Under the pieces are notes generated by a model, which had not been told where the DNA came from, searched no databases, and worked only from the letters and a program-made list of their open reading frames with translations. Positions 1 through 8,648 of a stretch of DNA of 64,000 bases are shown in pieces; the first letter of the stretch is position 1, and each line of letters begins with the position of its first letter. The translations under genes and the position numbers were made by a program. The DNA is from Bacteroides bouchesdurhonensis (GTDB taxonomy: Bacteria > Bacteroidota > Bacteroidia > Bacteroidales > Bacteroidaceae): assembly GCF_900155865.1 (NCBI RefSeq), contig NZ_LT707006.1:1385626-1449625 (forward strand), in the 5' to 3' direction.

Positions 1-294
1 TTCCATTGAACGGATTTTGCTTTCTACATTTACTCCGTTGAGATGAGTATCCGGACGTCCTGTTTCGGAATTCAGCTTAAAAGAAATCCGGATATTTTTG
101 ATCTCTTGTTTCAGTCTCTTTGTATCAATGGTATTTTCATTAAAGATTCCATTTTCGATGCTATATAGAGTGACTGCACGATACATCGCACCGCTGTCAA
201 TGTAAATATAGCCCACTTCTTTGGCAAGGTCTTTGGCCATCGTACTTTTTCCGCAAGAGGAAAATCCGTCAATTGCGATAGTTATCTTTTTCAT
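1..294 (-). CDS. cmk: Cytidylate kinase, N-terminal part (runs off left edge)
   Basis: The first 98 codons of a (d)CMP kinase, which phosphorylates CMP and dCMP to the diphosphates in pyrimidine salvage. The reading frame begins [20 protein letters not shown]: a P-loop (GFSSCGKST, residues 9-17) directly at the N-terminus, then the family motif [12 protein letters not shown] near residue 35. The 3' end lies beyond base 1, so the lid and C-terminal region are not seen. A TAnnTTTG-type -7 box sits just upstream on the same strand. Identification by motif reading is firm. Confidence 0.9.
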   Translation of the reverse strand, partial: MKKITIAIDGFSSCGKSTMAKDLAKEVGYIYIDSGAMYRAVTLYSIENGIFNENTIDTKRLKQEIKNIRISFKLNSETGRPDTHLNGVNVESKIRSME

Positions 295-322
295 CTTGAT
301 AAATTCTTCTAATTTAGTTCGC

Positions 323-330
323 CAAAGATA
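323..330 (-). promoter_or_regulatory. Candidate Bacteroides -7 box for cmk
   Basis: On the minus strand this reads TATCTTTG, an exact match to the Bacteroides -7 consensus TAnnTTTG, 28 bases upstream of the cmk start. No convincing -33 TTTG was found at the usual 19-21 bp spacing. Confidence 0.45.
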
Positions 331-458
331 CAGGTAATTTTGAATAATAACCTAACAATTGCTTATAAAAGCATTGAAGTAGGAGGCTGGAAAAATTAAA
401 AAAGTTAAAAAGCTGGATAAAAAGATATGAAGAGAGGGATGGTTATTTGAAAATGTGC

Positions 459-466
459 TATATTTG
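459..466 (+). promoter_or_regulatory. Candidate -7 box for tonB
   Basis: TATATTTG matches TAnnTTTG and lies 54 bases before the tonB start. No correctly spaced -33 element is evident. Confidence 0.4.
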
Positions 467-520
467 CCCAGAGACACTTTAAAAGACACTTTTTTTTAAT
501 CAATTATATTAATTAAACTT

Positions 521-1219
521 ATGGAAGTTAAAAAATCACCCAAAGCAGACCTGGAAGGCAAGAAGTCTACCTGGTTGCTCATCGGTTACGTGATTGTATT
601 GGCTTTCATGTTCGTGGCGTTCGAATGGACTAAACGTGACGTGAAAATCGATGTCTCTCAAACTGTAACTGAGGTCGTATTTGAGGAGGAAATTATTCCT
701 ATTACTGAAACCCCTCCAGAACCGAACACTCCACCACCCGCTGAAGCTCCGAAGGTTGCTGAGACGTTGGAAATTGTTGATGACAATTCAGATGTTGAAG
801 AATCAACAGATATTCTTACCGAAGATAATTTGCCTACTCAACAAACAAAGGCAAATGTGACTTATGTGCCAGTACAAGTTGTTGAAACCGAACCGGAAGA
901 ACAGACTATTTTTGAAGTTGTAGAACAAATGCCGGAGTTTCCGGGTGGAAATGCTGCTTTGATGCAATATCTGAATAAAAACATCAAGTATCCGGTTATT
1001 GCACAAGAACAAGGTGTACAAGGACGTGTTATTGTACAGTTCGTGGTAAATAAGGATGGTAGTATTGTAGATGCACAAGTTGTACGTAGTGTAGATCCAT
1101 ATTTGGATAAGGAAGCTATTCGTGTGATCAATACTATGCCAAAATGGACACCAGGTAAGCAGCGTGGTAAACCAGTTCGCGTAAAGTTTACTGTTCCTGT
1201 AGCGTTTAGATTGACATAA
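521..1219 (+). CDS. tonB: TonB-family energy transducer
   Basis: A 232-residue inner-membrane protein that carries energy from the ExbB/ExbD proton channel to TonB-dependent outer-membrane receptors. The layout is typical: a short cytoplasmic N-terminus, one membrane helix at about residues 18-36, a periplasmic Pro/Glu-rich linker (about 60-80, with PPEP and PPP runs), and a C-terminal TonB domain (about 135-232). That domain carries the Bacteroidota signature MPEFPGGNAALMQYL and GVQGRVIVQFVV. The exbB/exbD operon lies 2.8 kb downstream on the same strand, although a terminator separates the transcription units. Bacteroides have many TonB paralogues, so the symbol denotes the family only. Confidence 0.9.
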   Translation: MEVKKSPKADLEGKKSTWLLIGYVIVLAFMFVAFEWTKRDVKIDVSQTVTEVVFEEEIIPITETPPEPNTPPPAEAPKVAETLEIVDDNSDVEESTDILTEDNLPTQQTKANVTYVPVQVVETEPEEQTIFEVVEQMPEFPGGNAALMQYLNKNIKYPVIAQEQGVQGRVIVQFVVNKDGSIVDAQVVRSVDPYLDKEAIRVINTMPKWTPGKQRGKPVRVKFTVPVAFRLT

Positions 1220-1239
1220 TTTGTATCCTATCATAAAAT

Positions 1240-1269
1240 GAAGAGGCTGCTTTCGGCAGCCTCTTTTTA
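1240..1269 (+). terminator. Intrinsic terminator after tonB
   Basis: AGAGGCTGC (1242-1250) pairs perfectly with GCAGCCTCT (1256-1264) across a 5-base loop and runs into TTTTT. It overlaps the longest possible reading frame of the next gene, which argues against an upstream start there. Confidence 0.9.
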
Positions 1270-1291
1270 TTCATTAATCTTTGTTACTATC

Positions 1292-2266
1292 ATGTTTACA
1301 GCTTCTCAATTACTTGATAAAATAAATAATTGTATTTCTGAGATTCAATTCGTTCGGAGTCCGAAAGGGCTTTACGAACCGGTAGAGTATGTACTATCTC
1401 TGGGAGGGAAAAGGATACGTCCCGTATTGATGTTGATGGCATATAATTTATATCGTGAGGATGTTTCTTCAATTTATGATCCGGCTATGGGGATTGAGGT
1501 GTATCATAATTATACGCTGTTGCATGATGACGTAATGGATCGTGCAGATGTACGTAGAGGTAAACCCACTGTACATAAAGTTTGGAATGATAATACAGCA
1601 ATTTTATCGGGAGATGCTATGTTGGTATTGGCTTATCAATATATGGCTGCTTCTGCACCTTCGTATTTAAAAGAAGTAATGGATTTGTTTAGTCAGACTG
1701 CACTTGAGATTTGTGAAGGACAACAGTTGGATATGGAATTCGAATCGAGAAGTGATGTTGCAGAAAGTGAGTATATAGAAATGATCCGGTTGAAAACGGC
1801 CGTATTGCTTGCTGCTAGTCTTAAGATTGGTGCTGTTTTGGCTGGAGCATCTGCAGAAGATGCTACAAATTTATATAATTTTGGAATGCATATAGGAGTA
1901 GCGTTTCAATTACAGGATGATTTATTGGACGTATATGGAGATCCGGAAGTGTTCGGGAAAAAAATAGGTGGGGATATTCTTTGTAACAAGAAAACTTATA
2001 TGCTAATAAAAGCGTTGGAACGTGCTGGTGAAAGACAGCGTAAAGAGTTGAAGCAATGGTTGGATGCTGAAGCTTATAAGCCTGATGAGAAAATTAATGC
2101 GGTAACTACGCTCTACAATGAACTTAATATCCGTGGGGTATGTGAAAACAAAATGCGCGAATATTATACGCTTGCAATGGAAAGTTTGAAAGCTGTTACA
2201 GTTGCTGAGGAAAAGAAGAAAGAATTAAAAAATTTAGTGAAATTACTGATGTATCGTGAAATGTAA
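1292..2266 (+). CDS. Polyprenyl synthetase (trans-isoprenyl diphosphate synthase)
   Basis: Builds linear isoprenyl diphosphates by adding isopentenyl diphosphate units, feeding quinone side chains or carrier lipids. Counting from Met at 1292 it has 324 residues. Both Asp-rich metal-binding motifs are present: DDVMD (about 79-83), followed by RRGKP, and QDDLLD (about 208-213). The GGKRIRP substrate motif is near residue 38. The frame stays open back to ATG 1238, but those 18 extra codons are encoded by the tonB terminator hairpin, so 1292 is chosen. Chain length cannot be told from sequence alone. Farnesyl to octaprenyl are all possible. Confidence 0.88.
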   Translation: MFTASQLLDKINNCISEIQFVRSPKGLYEPVEYVLSLGGKRIRPVLMLMAYNLYREDVSSIYDPAMGIEVYHNYTLLHDDVMDRADVRRGKPTVHKVWNDNTAILSGDAMLVLAYQYMAASAPSYLKEVMDLFSQTALEICEGQQLDMEFESRSDVAESEYIEMIRLKTAVLLAASLKIGAVLAGASAEDATNLYNFGMHIGVAFQLQDDLLDVYGDPEVFGKKIGGDILCNKKTYMLIKALERAGERQRKELKQWLDAEAYKPDEKINAVTTLYNELNIRGVCENKMREYYTLAMESLKAVTVAEEKKKELKNLVKLLMYREM

Positions 2267-2280
2267 CTAAGTTTTGAGAT

Positions 2281-2991
2281 ATGCCTTATAGACGATTACC
2301 AAATACCGATCAAGCTAGAGTTCGGGCGCTGAAGGCAGCGGTCGTAAAGGGTGATATATATAATGTACATGAGTTGGCTATTTCTTTGAAAACTTTATTT
2401 GATGCTCGTAATTTTCTGCAGAAATTTGAAGCCGCTCAAAATTATTATATGCAATGTTATGAGAATCAGTCTAGGTCTAGTCGTAAACATCTGGGAAATG
2501 TGAAAATGGCACGAATCTATATTTCTCATTTTATTCAAGTACTAAACTTAGCTGTGCTTCGTGATGAAATAAAACTGGGACATAAAAAATTATACGAGTT
2601 GCCTGAAGCTAATGTTGTACCGGACTTGTTGAGTGAGGTCGCATTGGTGGAGTGGGGACGAAAAGTTATAGATGGTGAACAACGAAGGGTATCTCAGGGG
2701 GGAATACCTATTTATAATCCGACGATTGCTCGTGTTAAAGTACATTATGATATCTTTTTAGAGAGTTATGAACGTCAAAAAGCTTATCAGGCATTAACAA
2801 GCCGTAGCTTAGAAGAACTTGCTTCTATGAGGGGGCGTGCCGATGAACTGATTCTTGATATATGGAATCAGGTAGAAAATAAGTTTCAGGAAGTAATACC
2901 TAATGAAGATCGTTTAGAGAAATGCCGTGATTATGGATTAGTGTATTATTACCGTTCTAGTGAAAAAGTAAAGTTAGGAAAAAACGATTGA
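2281..2991 (+). CDS. Conserved-looking hypothetical protein
   Basis: A 236-residue protein I do not recognise. It is soluble, has no signal peptide, is rich in charged residues and predicted helix, and has no cysteine cluster or nucleotide-binding motif. It begins 14 bases after the polyprenyl synthetase and its stop codon touches the start region of the TatD gene, so the three genes probably form one transcript. Base composition resembles its neighbours, which suggests a resident gene. Confidence 0.75.
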   Translation: MPYRRLPNTDQARVRALKAAVVKGDIYNVHELAISLKTLFDARNFLQKFEAAQNYYMQCYENQSRSSRKHLGNVKMARIYISHFIQVLNLAVLRDEIKLGHKKLYELPEANVVPDLLSEVALVEWGRKVIDGEQRRVSQGGIPIYNPTIARVKVHYDIFLESYERQKAYQALTSRSLEELASMRGRADELILDIWNQVENKFQEVIPNEDRLEKCRDYGLVYYYRSSEKVKLGKND

Positions 2992-2993
2992 AT

Positions 2994-3773
2994 ATGTTGA
3001 TAGATACTCATTCTCATCTTTTTTTAGAAGAATTCTCCGAAGATTTGCCACAAGTGATGGAACGTGCTCGACAGGCTGGTGTTTCGTCTATATTTATGCC
3101 TAATATTGATAGCACAACTATTAAGCCTATGTTGTCGGTTTGTGCTGATTATCCGGATTTTTGTTTCCCTATGATCGGATTACATCCAACTTCAGTGAAT
3201 GAGTCGTATGAAGAAGAATTGGCGGTTATTCATAAATATCTGTCAGCTCCTAATAACTTTATAGCGATAGGAGAGATAGGACTCGATTTATATTGGGATA
3301 AAACGTTTCTGAAGGAACAGTTGTTGGTATTTGAAAAGCAGATCAAATGGGCACTTGAATTTGACTTGCCTATCGTGATTCATGCTCGGGAAGCTCACGA
3401 ATATATATATAAGGTAATGAAGCCATATAAAGATACTGCTTTACGAGGAGTCTTTCATAGTTTTACCGGAACATTGGAGGAAGCTATGAAATGTTTGGAA
3501 TTTGAGAAATTTATGTTAGGTATTAATGGAGTAGTCACTTTTAAGAAGTCATTGTTGGCAGAGACTTTGATGTCTTCGGTTCCGTTACAACGCTTGGTAC
3601 TTGAGACTGATTCTCCTTATCTGACGCCAGTTCCGAATCGTGGGAAACGAAATGAAAGTGCGAATATAAAGGATACTCTTCTGAAAGTAGCGGAATTATA
3701 TCAGGTAAGTCCGGAACGTGTATCACAAGTCACTTCGGAAAACGCATTAAAAGTGTTTGGATTTTCCAAATAA
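2994..3773 (+). CDS. TatD-family metal-dependent hydrolase
   Basis: A TIM-barrel hydrolase of the TatD deoxyribonuclease family (259 residues), likely a Mg-dependent nuclease. Metal ligands are visible: DTHSH at residues 4-8, the Glu in GEIGLD near 97, the His in VIHARE near 130, HSFTG, and the late Asp in LETDSPYLTP. The frame can be extended to a TTG at 2988 that overlaps the previous stop. The ATG at 2994 gives the family-typical N-terminus MLIDTHSHLF and is preferred. It is the last gene of the run before tRNA-Ser. Confidence 0.92.
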   Translation: MLIDTHSHLFLEEFSEDLPQVMERARQAGVSSIFMPNIDSTTIKPMLSVCADYPDFCFPMIGLHPTSVNESYEEELAVIHKYLSAPNNFIAIGEIGLDLYWDKTFLKEQLLVFEKQIKWALEFDLPIVIHAREAHEYIYKVMKPYKDTALRGVFHSFTGTLEEAMKCLEFEKFMLGINGVVTFKKSLLAETLMSSVPLQRLVLETDSPYLTPVPNRGKRNESANIKDTLLKVAELYQVSPERVSQVTSENALKVFGFSK

Positions 3774-3859
3774 GGTCGGAAAGGTTTTAAATTTTATTAA
3801 TTTGCAGTATTTATTCGAGATAAAAAAGGGATAATGCTTCATGAAAAGAAAAAAAAGGA

Positions 3860-3867
3860 TACATTTG
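3860..3867 (+). promoter_or_regulatory. Candidate -7 box for tRNA-Ser
   Basis: TACATTTG matches TAnnTTTG and ends 26 bases before the mature tRNA 5' end, a spacing that suits a stable-RNA promoter with a short leader. Confidence 0.5.
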
Positions 3868-3893
3868 TAGCTGAAAATTCGAAAAAACCGTAG

Positions 3894-3981
3894 GGAGAGA
3901 TGCTCGAGTGGTTGAAGAGGCACGCCTGGAAAGCGTGTATACGCCAAAAGTGTATCGGGGGTTCGAATCCCCCTCTCTCCG
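3894..3981 (+). tRNA. tRNA-Ser (anticodon GGA)
   Basis: An 88-base class II tRNA. The acceptor stem GGAGAGA (3894-3900) pairs with TCTCTCC (3974-3980), followed by discriminator G. The anticodon arm is CACGC-CTGGAAA-GCGTG, with GGA at 3928-3930, reading UCC and UCU. A long variable arm follows, then the T arm GGGGG-TTCGAAT-CCCCC. The 3' CCA is not encoded. The exbB operon starts 73 bases downstream. Confidence 0.97.
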
Positions 3982-4054
3982 CAAGATGAAAAAGAACGTA
4001 AAGTAAATACAATAAATAATAATTAATTAATTAATCTTAAAAATTAGACACACA

Positions 4055-4861
4055 ATGAAAAAGTTATTTGCAATTGTTGCTGTGATTGGGGCCTTAGCAT
4101 TCGGCTCAACTCAACTTGCTCAGGCTCAAGATGCTCCTGCGGCAGAACAAACTGAACAACAGGCTGCTCCAGCTGTTGCACCGGCTGCTGCTCAAGCTCC
4201 TGCTCCTGCTGCAGAAGAAACAGGTCTTCACAAAGAACTCAAAATCAAGTTTATTGAAGGTACTGCATCCTTCATGAGTTTGGTAGCTATCGCTTTGGTA
4301 ATTGGTTTGGCTTTCTGTATCGAACGTATCATTTATCTGAGCTTGGCTGAAATTAACACAAAGAAATTTATGGCATCTATTGAAGCTGCTTTGGAAAAAG
4401 GTGACGTTGAAGCTGCTAAAGACATCGCACGTAACACTAGAGGTCCAGTCGCTTCTATTTATTATCAAGGTTTGATGAGAATCGACCAAGGTATTGATGT
4501 GGTTGAGAAGTCTGTTGTATCTTATGGAGGTGTACAAGCTGGTTACCTTGAAAAAGGATGCTCATGGATCACTCTGTTTATCGCAATGGCTCCGTCACTC
4601 GGATTCTTGGGTACTGTAATCGGTATGGTGCAGGCATTTGATAAAATTCAGATTGTAGGTGATATCTCTCCGACAGTTGTAGCTGGTGGTATGAAAGTGG
4701 CTTTGATTACAACTATCTTCGGTTTGATCGTTGCTTTGATTCTTCAGGTATTCTATAATTACGTACTTTCTAAAATTGAGGCTCTTACAAGTGAAATGGA
4801 AGATTCTTCTATCACTTTGCTTGATATGGTTATCAAATATAATTTGAAATACAAAAAATAA
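4055..4861 (+). CDS. exbB: ExbB/TolQ/MotA-family proton channel protein
   Basis: The ion-channel subunit that powers TonB. It has 268 residues, with the usual three membrane segments at about 72-92, 167-190 and 205-240; the second contains MAPSLGFLGTVIGMV, a conserved ExbB/TolQ stretch. Ahead of the first channel helix lies an extra N-terminal region: a signal-like hydrophobic helix (about 1-22) ending in AQAQ, then an Ala/Pro/Gln-rich linker (about 25-55). It heads a four-gene operon with a small membrane protein and two ExbD proteins, spaced by 6-35 bases. Confidence 0.92.
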   Translation: MKKLFAIVAVIGALAFGSTQLAQAQDAPAAEQTEQQAAPAVAPAAAQAPAPAAEETGLHKELKIKFIEGTASFMSLVAIALVIGLAFCIERIIYLSLAEINTKKFMASIEAALEKGDVEAAKDIARNTRGPVASIYYQGLMRIDQGIDVVEKSVVSYGGVQAGYLEKGCSWITLFIAMAPSLGFLGTVIGMVQAFDKIQIVGDISPTVVAGGMKVALITTIFGLIVALILQVFYNYVLSKIEALTSEMEDSSITLLDMVIKYNLKYKK

Positions 4862-4867
4862 TTCGAA

Positions 4868-5353
4868 ATGAGTAAACTTACATATAAAGCATCGTATTAT
4901 GCATTGTATGCGATGTTTGCCGTTATCCTAATCGTTATGGTGCTGTTCTTCTTAGGAGGAAGTGCTACAGGCGATGCGGCGATTCCGGGAATAGATCCCG
5001 AAATGTGGCAACCGGCTCAAACAGATGCTTTACTTTATTTAATATACGCATTGTTTGGTATGGCTATTGCAGCTACTGTAGTTGCTGCAGTATTACAATT
5101 TGGTGCAGCTTTGAAAGATAATCCGGCTAATGCTGTTAAGTCTTTGCTTGGATTAGTACTTATGGTTGTTGTTCTTTTTGTAACTTGGGCTATAGGTGAT
5201 GGAACTCCGATGAATATCCGTGGTTATGAAGGTGCAGACAATGTTACTTTCTGGCTGAAGATAACTGATATGTTCCTTTATACTATTTACATTCTGTTGT
5301 TTGTAACAATTGTTGCAATCATCACGAGTGGCATAAAGAAAAAAATATCATAA
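4868..5353 (+). CDS. Small polytopic membrane protein of the ExbBD operon
   Basis: A 161-residue protein with four predicted membrane helices (about 10-30, 55-80, 88-108 and 132-155) and little else. It starts 6 bases after exbB and is followed 35 bases later by the first exbD, so it is co-transcribed with the energy-transduction genes. I do not recognise a named domain. Position and membrane topology suggest an accessory subunit of the ExbB-ExbD-TonB complex, which is inference. Confidence 0.8.
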   Translation: MSKLTYKASYYALYAMFAVILIVMVLFFLGGSATGDAAIPGIDPEMWQPAQTDALLYLIYALFGMAIAATVVAAVLQFGAALKDNPANAVKSLLGLVLMVVVLFVTWAIGDGTPMNIRGYEGADNVTFWLKITDMFLYTIYILLFVTIVAIITSGIKKKIS

Positions 5354-5388
5354 TCAATTGATAAGCTCAATTTAATAAAGTAATTAAA

Positions 5389-5976
5389 ATGGCTAGAGGA
5401 AAAAGAAAAGTTCCTGATATTAACTCCAGTTCTACGGCAGATATAGCTTTCTTATTGCTTATCTTCTTCTTGATTACTACATCAATGGACACGGACCAAG
5501 GTTTAGCAAGACTTTTGCCGCCTCCCCCTGATGAAGAAAATAAGGAAACTGATAAAATTAAAGAACGCAATATTCTCATGGTGCATCTAAATATGAATGA
5601 TGAATTGATGTGCGGTGGTGATTATATTGCTGTTGGAGAACTAAGAGCTAAAGCCAAAGAATTTATAGCTAATTATAATAATGAAGCAAATAAACCGGAG
5701 AAGACACAAAAGAATGTGGAATTCTTAGGTACGACTCTTGTTAATGATAAGCATGTAATTTCTTTGCAGAATGACCGTGGGTCTTCATATCAGGCGTATA
5801 TAAGTGTGCAGAACGAATTAGTTGCTGCATACAACGAATTGAGAGATGAATTAGCTAAAGAAAAATGGCAGAGACCATATGCGGAACTGAATGATAAACA
5901 ACAAAAAGCTATTCGTGAAGTTTATCCGCAGAGAATTTCTGAGGCAGAACCTAAAAAATATGGAGATAAGAAGTAA
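5389..5976 (+). CDS. exbD: ExbD/TolR-family biopolymer transport protein (first copy)
   Basis: A 195-residue periplasm-facing partner of ExbB. One membrane helix lies near residues 18-35, preceded by the family signature: a polar N-terminus, then INSSSTADIAFLLLIFFLITT, where the Asp at about residue 17 is expected to take part in proton transfer. The C-terminal periplasmic part is longer than in enterobacterial ExbD (about 140 residues). It lies 2 bases before a second exbD. Confidence 0.9.
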   Translation: MARGKRKVPDINSSSTADIAFLLLIFFLITTSMDTDQGLARLLPPPPDEENKETDKIKERNILMVHLNMNDELMCGGDYIAVGELRAKAKEFIANYNNEANKPEKTQKNVEFLGTTLVNDKHVISLQNDRGSSYQAYISVQNELVAAYNELRDELAKEKWQRPYAELNDKQQKAIREVYPQRISEAEPKKYGDKK

Positions 5977-5978
5977 GT

Positions 5979-6449
5979 ATGGGAAAATTTAATAAGACTG
6001 GTAAACGTGAAATGCCGGCATTGAATACTTCTTCGTTGCCTGACCTTATCTTTACCTTGTTGTTCTTCTTTATGATTGTAACAACTATGCGTGAGGTTAC
6101 ATTGAAGGTTCAGATTAACCTTCCCGTAGGTACTGAACTGGAGAAATTAGAGAAGAAGTCGCTGGTAACATTCATTTATATAGGTGAACCTAATAAGGAA
6201 TATCGTGGAAAAATGGGTACTGAAAGTCGTATTCAGTTAAATGATAGCTATGCTGAGGTAGATCAAATAGGAGATTTTGTCTTCCAGGAACGTTCGAATA
6301 TGAATGAGAGTGATCGGGGTAAAATGACAGTATCTCTGAAAGTAGATGAAAAAACTAAGATGGGTATTGTTACCGATGTGAAAAATGCTCTTAGAAAAGC
6401 TTCTGCTTTGAAAATTAACTATTCTTCAAGGAAACAAGGTAATAAATAG
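5979..6449 (+). CDS. exbD: ExbD/TolR-family biopolymer transport protein (second copy)
   Basis: A 156-residue second ExbD. The N-terminus reads EMPALNTSSLPDLIFTLLFF, with the conserved Asp before the single membrane helix (about 16-38) and a periplasmic tail of about 115 residues. It directly follows the first exbD with a 2-base gap, so the two are probably translated together and may form a hetero-oligomer with ExbB. Paired exbD genes are common in Bacteroidota. A terminator hairpin closes the operon. Confidence 0.9.
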   Translation: MGKFNKTGKREMPALNTSSLPDLIFTLLFFFMIVTTMREVTLKVQINLPVGTELEKLEKKSLVTFIYIGEPNKEYRGKMGTESRIQLNDSYAEVDQIGDFVFQERSNMNESDRGKMTVSLKVDEKTKMGIVTDVKNALRKASALKINYSSRKQGNK

Positions 6450-6467
6450 TTGATTTTGACATATAAG

Positions 6468-6495
6468 GAAAAAGGGTATTCAAATTTTTGGATAC
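6468..6495 (+). terminator. Terminator of the exbB-exbD operon
   Basis: GAAAAAGG, a bulged G and TATTC pair with GGATACCTTTTTC across an A/T loop and end in a T-rich stretch. The A-rich 5' arm also gives T residues on the other strand, so it could serve the convergent acetyltransferase gene as well. Confidence 0.7.
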
Positions 6496-6624
6496 CTTTT
6501 TCTTTTGGGGTTTCTTTGAAATGAGTTTGTTCTTCTCTTATTATATATAATTGCTTTATATGATTTTATAGCAAAAATGTATTATATAAAAATAGAAAGC
6601 TATCGTCTTTTTACTTTAGTTACT

Positions 6625-7161
6625 TTATTCTTTAACTTTATAGACTTCAGTATAGAGCCTATGTTTTACTTCTTCAAAGTCTTTTTGGGCGTTTAATTCA
6701 CCATGTACCATGAGGTACATTGGAAGATAATCATCTCCAGGTTTATACGGCGGTTGGTAATAATCATTTTCCCATAATGTAAATCCATGTCGTTGATAGA
6801 AGTTTATACGCCGTTTAGCCATTTCTTCTAGAGGTCGTTCAACTTCCAAAACGATGGGAAGTTTTAGATAGTCACATAAATACTCTAAAGTACGTTTTCC
6901 ATAACCACCGTTACGTAGAGCTGGGTTAGTTGCAAAATGCTCTACATAATAGAAATGCTCAAAATCCCAGTATGTAATGAATCCAATAGGCAGTTCATTA
7001 TCAAAAATGATGTTATTATGAAAGTTCCCTTTTCGGTCAGTGAATTCACGTAACTCTTCCAATTGCCGGTATTCTTCTGTAGGAAAAGAGTCTATTAGGA
7101 GTTCCTCCATAAATTTGTAATGTTGAATGTCCGATGTATTAATCGGTTGAAGTCTGATCAT
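6625..7161 (-). CDS. GNAT-family N-acetyltransferase
   Basis: A 178-residue acetyl-CoA-dependent acyltransferase; the substrate is unknown. The acetyl-CoA binding motif appears as HFATNPALRNGGYGKRTLEYL near residues 75-95, followed by a beta strand (IVLEVE) and the common late GNAT motif NFYQRHGF near residue 118. There is no signal peptide, so it acts in the cytoplasm. It is transcribed alone, convergent with the exbD operon. A perfect 14-bp palindrome (AACAATATATTGTT, 7182-7195) lies just upstream of its start and might be an operator. Confidence 0.85.
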   Translation of the reverse strand: MIRLQPINTSDIQHYKFMEELLIDSFPTEEYRQLEELREFTDRKGNFHNNIIFDNELPIGFITYWDFEHFYYVEHFATNPALRNGGYGKRTLEYLCDYLKLPIVLEVERPLEEMAKRRINFYQRHGFTLWENDYYQPPYKPGDDYLPMYLMVHGELNAQKDFEEVKHRLYTEVYKVKE

Positions 7162-7219
7162 AAAACCTGTTTTTTGAGTTTAACAATATATTGTTCTTTT
7201 AGTTTATCTGTATGATAAA

Positions 7220-8497
7220 TTAAGGGATATAAAAGTCGATAACTCGGCGAATAGCTCGTTGGCAGACAGGACAAAATTCCGGATGTTCATTGGTCTTCAT
7301 CCGGCAATTGAAGGCTGGGCGGTAGATACCTTTGGCAGAATATCCGCCACCTTCATATACTCCTACCGAATATTTTTCTTTTTGAGAAACAGGAGTTGGG
7401 ATTGGAGTATCAGAAGGGAGCATATCCTTCCATTTCGATGAGAAGTCAACACGGGTAGTAATATTTTGTTCCCATGGCTCTACATTTAAGGGATAGGTAT
7501 CAGTCATAACATCGTCCTCGTAGAAATATTCGTCAGCCAATCCTCCAAAGCTATGTCCGAATTCATGTACTACAACAGGTTTGAACATTGGATGGTGTGC
7601 AGTAGTCAGTGTGTATGAGTTATAAATACCTCCTCCACCATATACATCGGTATTGGCAAGTATGATGATATGTTCATATGGAATGCCTGCCAAAGCATTA
7701 TGAATTGACTTCACTCGACTAGTTGTTAAGTAACGATCCGAATAGAAAGTATCGAAATGAGACTGCAAAGCTGTGTGTTTCCATGTATTTTCACGAGGGA
7801 CGCTGACACCGCTATCTATTGAAGGACTGGCTACTGCTACAATATTAAACTTGTTTTTTGTTGAACGGAACGGCTCATGTGAAAATAGACTTTCACAAGC
7901 TTTTTCAGCATCCTGATAGAAGATATCCATTTCTTTATCCGTATACCCTTCGGCGAGAATAGCAACGTCTATACAATCTTTTTCATTTCCACTCTGAAGT
8001 AAGTATCGATGTGGAGTAATGTGTGATGTTCCTCTTTTATGAATTAGAATATCGTCTGGACGAACAATGTGTTTGAAACTGGTCATTACCTCTTTACGTG
8101 GGTTTAATAAAATGATTTCAACTTCTACAGGTTGTTTAGGATAGGGAAGGAGGAAACTATTCTCGAATCCTTTGGTTGTTTCTTTAGCTTCATAGGTTGA
8201 TAACCATTCTTGAAATAAAGAAGAAAAAGAGGTTTTATAGATACATTGTTTAGTAGATAGATCTTTTATGGTAATTTGTCCGTTACCTTCTAAGGGCAGT
8301 TCAGACAAATGATGACGGCGACCTGCCCAAGTAGGGAGTTCAGATAGTTCATCCAAAACAATGGATTGTTGTTTAACATCTCCGGTAAAGATATAATCTA
8401 CCCGGAGTGTTTTATCCAGGAAATGATCGGAAAAATTCTGTCCATAGCTTCCTGTTGTAATGAGTAAGAAAAGGAGTACGCAGTAAAAAGGTTTCAT
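7220..8497 (-). CDS. M64-family secreted zinc metallopeptidase
   Basis: A 425-residue exported protease of the M64 (IgA peptidase-like) family, which is common in gut Bacteroides. A signal peptide fits residues 1-19 (MKPFYCVLLFLLITTGSYGQ). An N-terminal beta domain precedes the catalytic part, which carries the zinc motif VVHEFGHSFGGLADEY near residue 310: HExxH, then the D/E pair that closes the site. A longer frame starts 12 codons earlier at 8533, but only the inner Met gives a proper signal peptide, and a -7 box overlaps the extension. It is a single gene. Confidence 0.9.
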   Translation of the reverse strand: MKPFYCVLLFLLITTGSYGQNFSDHFLDKTLRVDYIFTGDVKQQSIVLDELSELPTWAGRRHHLSELPLEGNGQITIKDLSTKQCIYKTSFSSLFQEWLSTYEAKETTKGFENSFLLPYPKQPVEVEIILLNPRKEVMTSFKHIVRPDDILIHKRGTSHITPHRYLLQSGNEKDCIDVAILAEGYTDKEMDIFYQDAEKACESLFSHEPFRSTKNKFNIVAVASPSIDSGVSVPRENTWKHTALQSHFDTFYSDRYLTTSRVKSIHNALAGIPYEHIIILANTDVYGGGGIYNSYTLTTAHHPMFKPVVVHEFGHSFGGLADEYFYEDDVMTDTYPLNVEPWEQNITTRVDFSSKWKDMLPSDTPIPTPVSQKEKYSVGVYEGGGYSAKGIYRPAFNCRMKTNEHPEFCPVCQRAIRRVIDFYIP

Positions 8498-8522
8498 ATA
8501 TATTGTATATTTATGTTTTAGA

Positions 8523-8530
8523 CAAAGGTA
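8523..8530 (-). promoter_or_regulatory. Candidate -7 box for the M64 peptidase gene
   Basis: The minus strand reads TACCTTTG, matching TAnnTTTG, 25 bases upstream of the chosen start at 8497. It supports that start over the longer frame at 8533. Confidence 0.5.
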
Positions 8531-8603
8531 CAAACAATTGATGACTTATCCGATATTTGGAAATAAAAGTAATAATTCATAGTATTTGTTGTCGGAAAAT
8601 CGC

Positions 8604-8611
8604 TAACTTTG
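8604..8611 (+). promoter_or_regulatory. Candidate -7 box for the Lrp-family gene
   Basis: TAACTTTG matches TAnnTTTG, 37 bases before the start codon. A TTTG is present 15 bp upstream, shorter than the preferred spacing. Confidence 0.5.
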
Positions 8612-8648
8612 CATAAAAGATTCACTGATTAAAACAATTTGATTTAAT

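Noticed and set aside
1238..1291. Upstream ATG giving the polyprenyl synthetase 18 more codons
   Set aside because: The extra codons are the tonB terminator hairpin and T tract. The family N-terminus begins at 1292.
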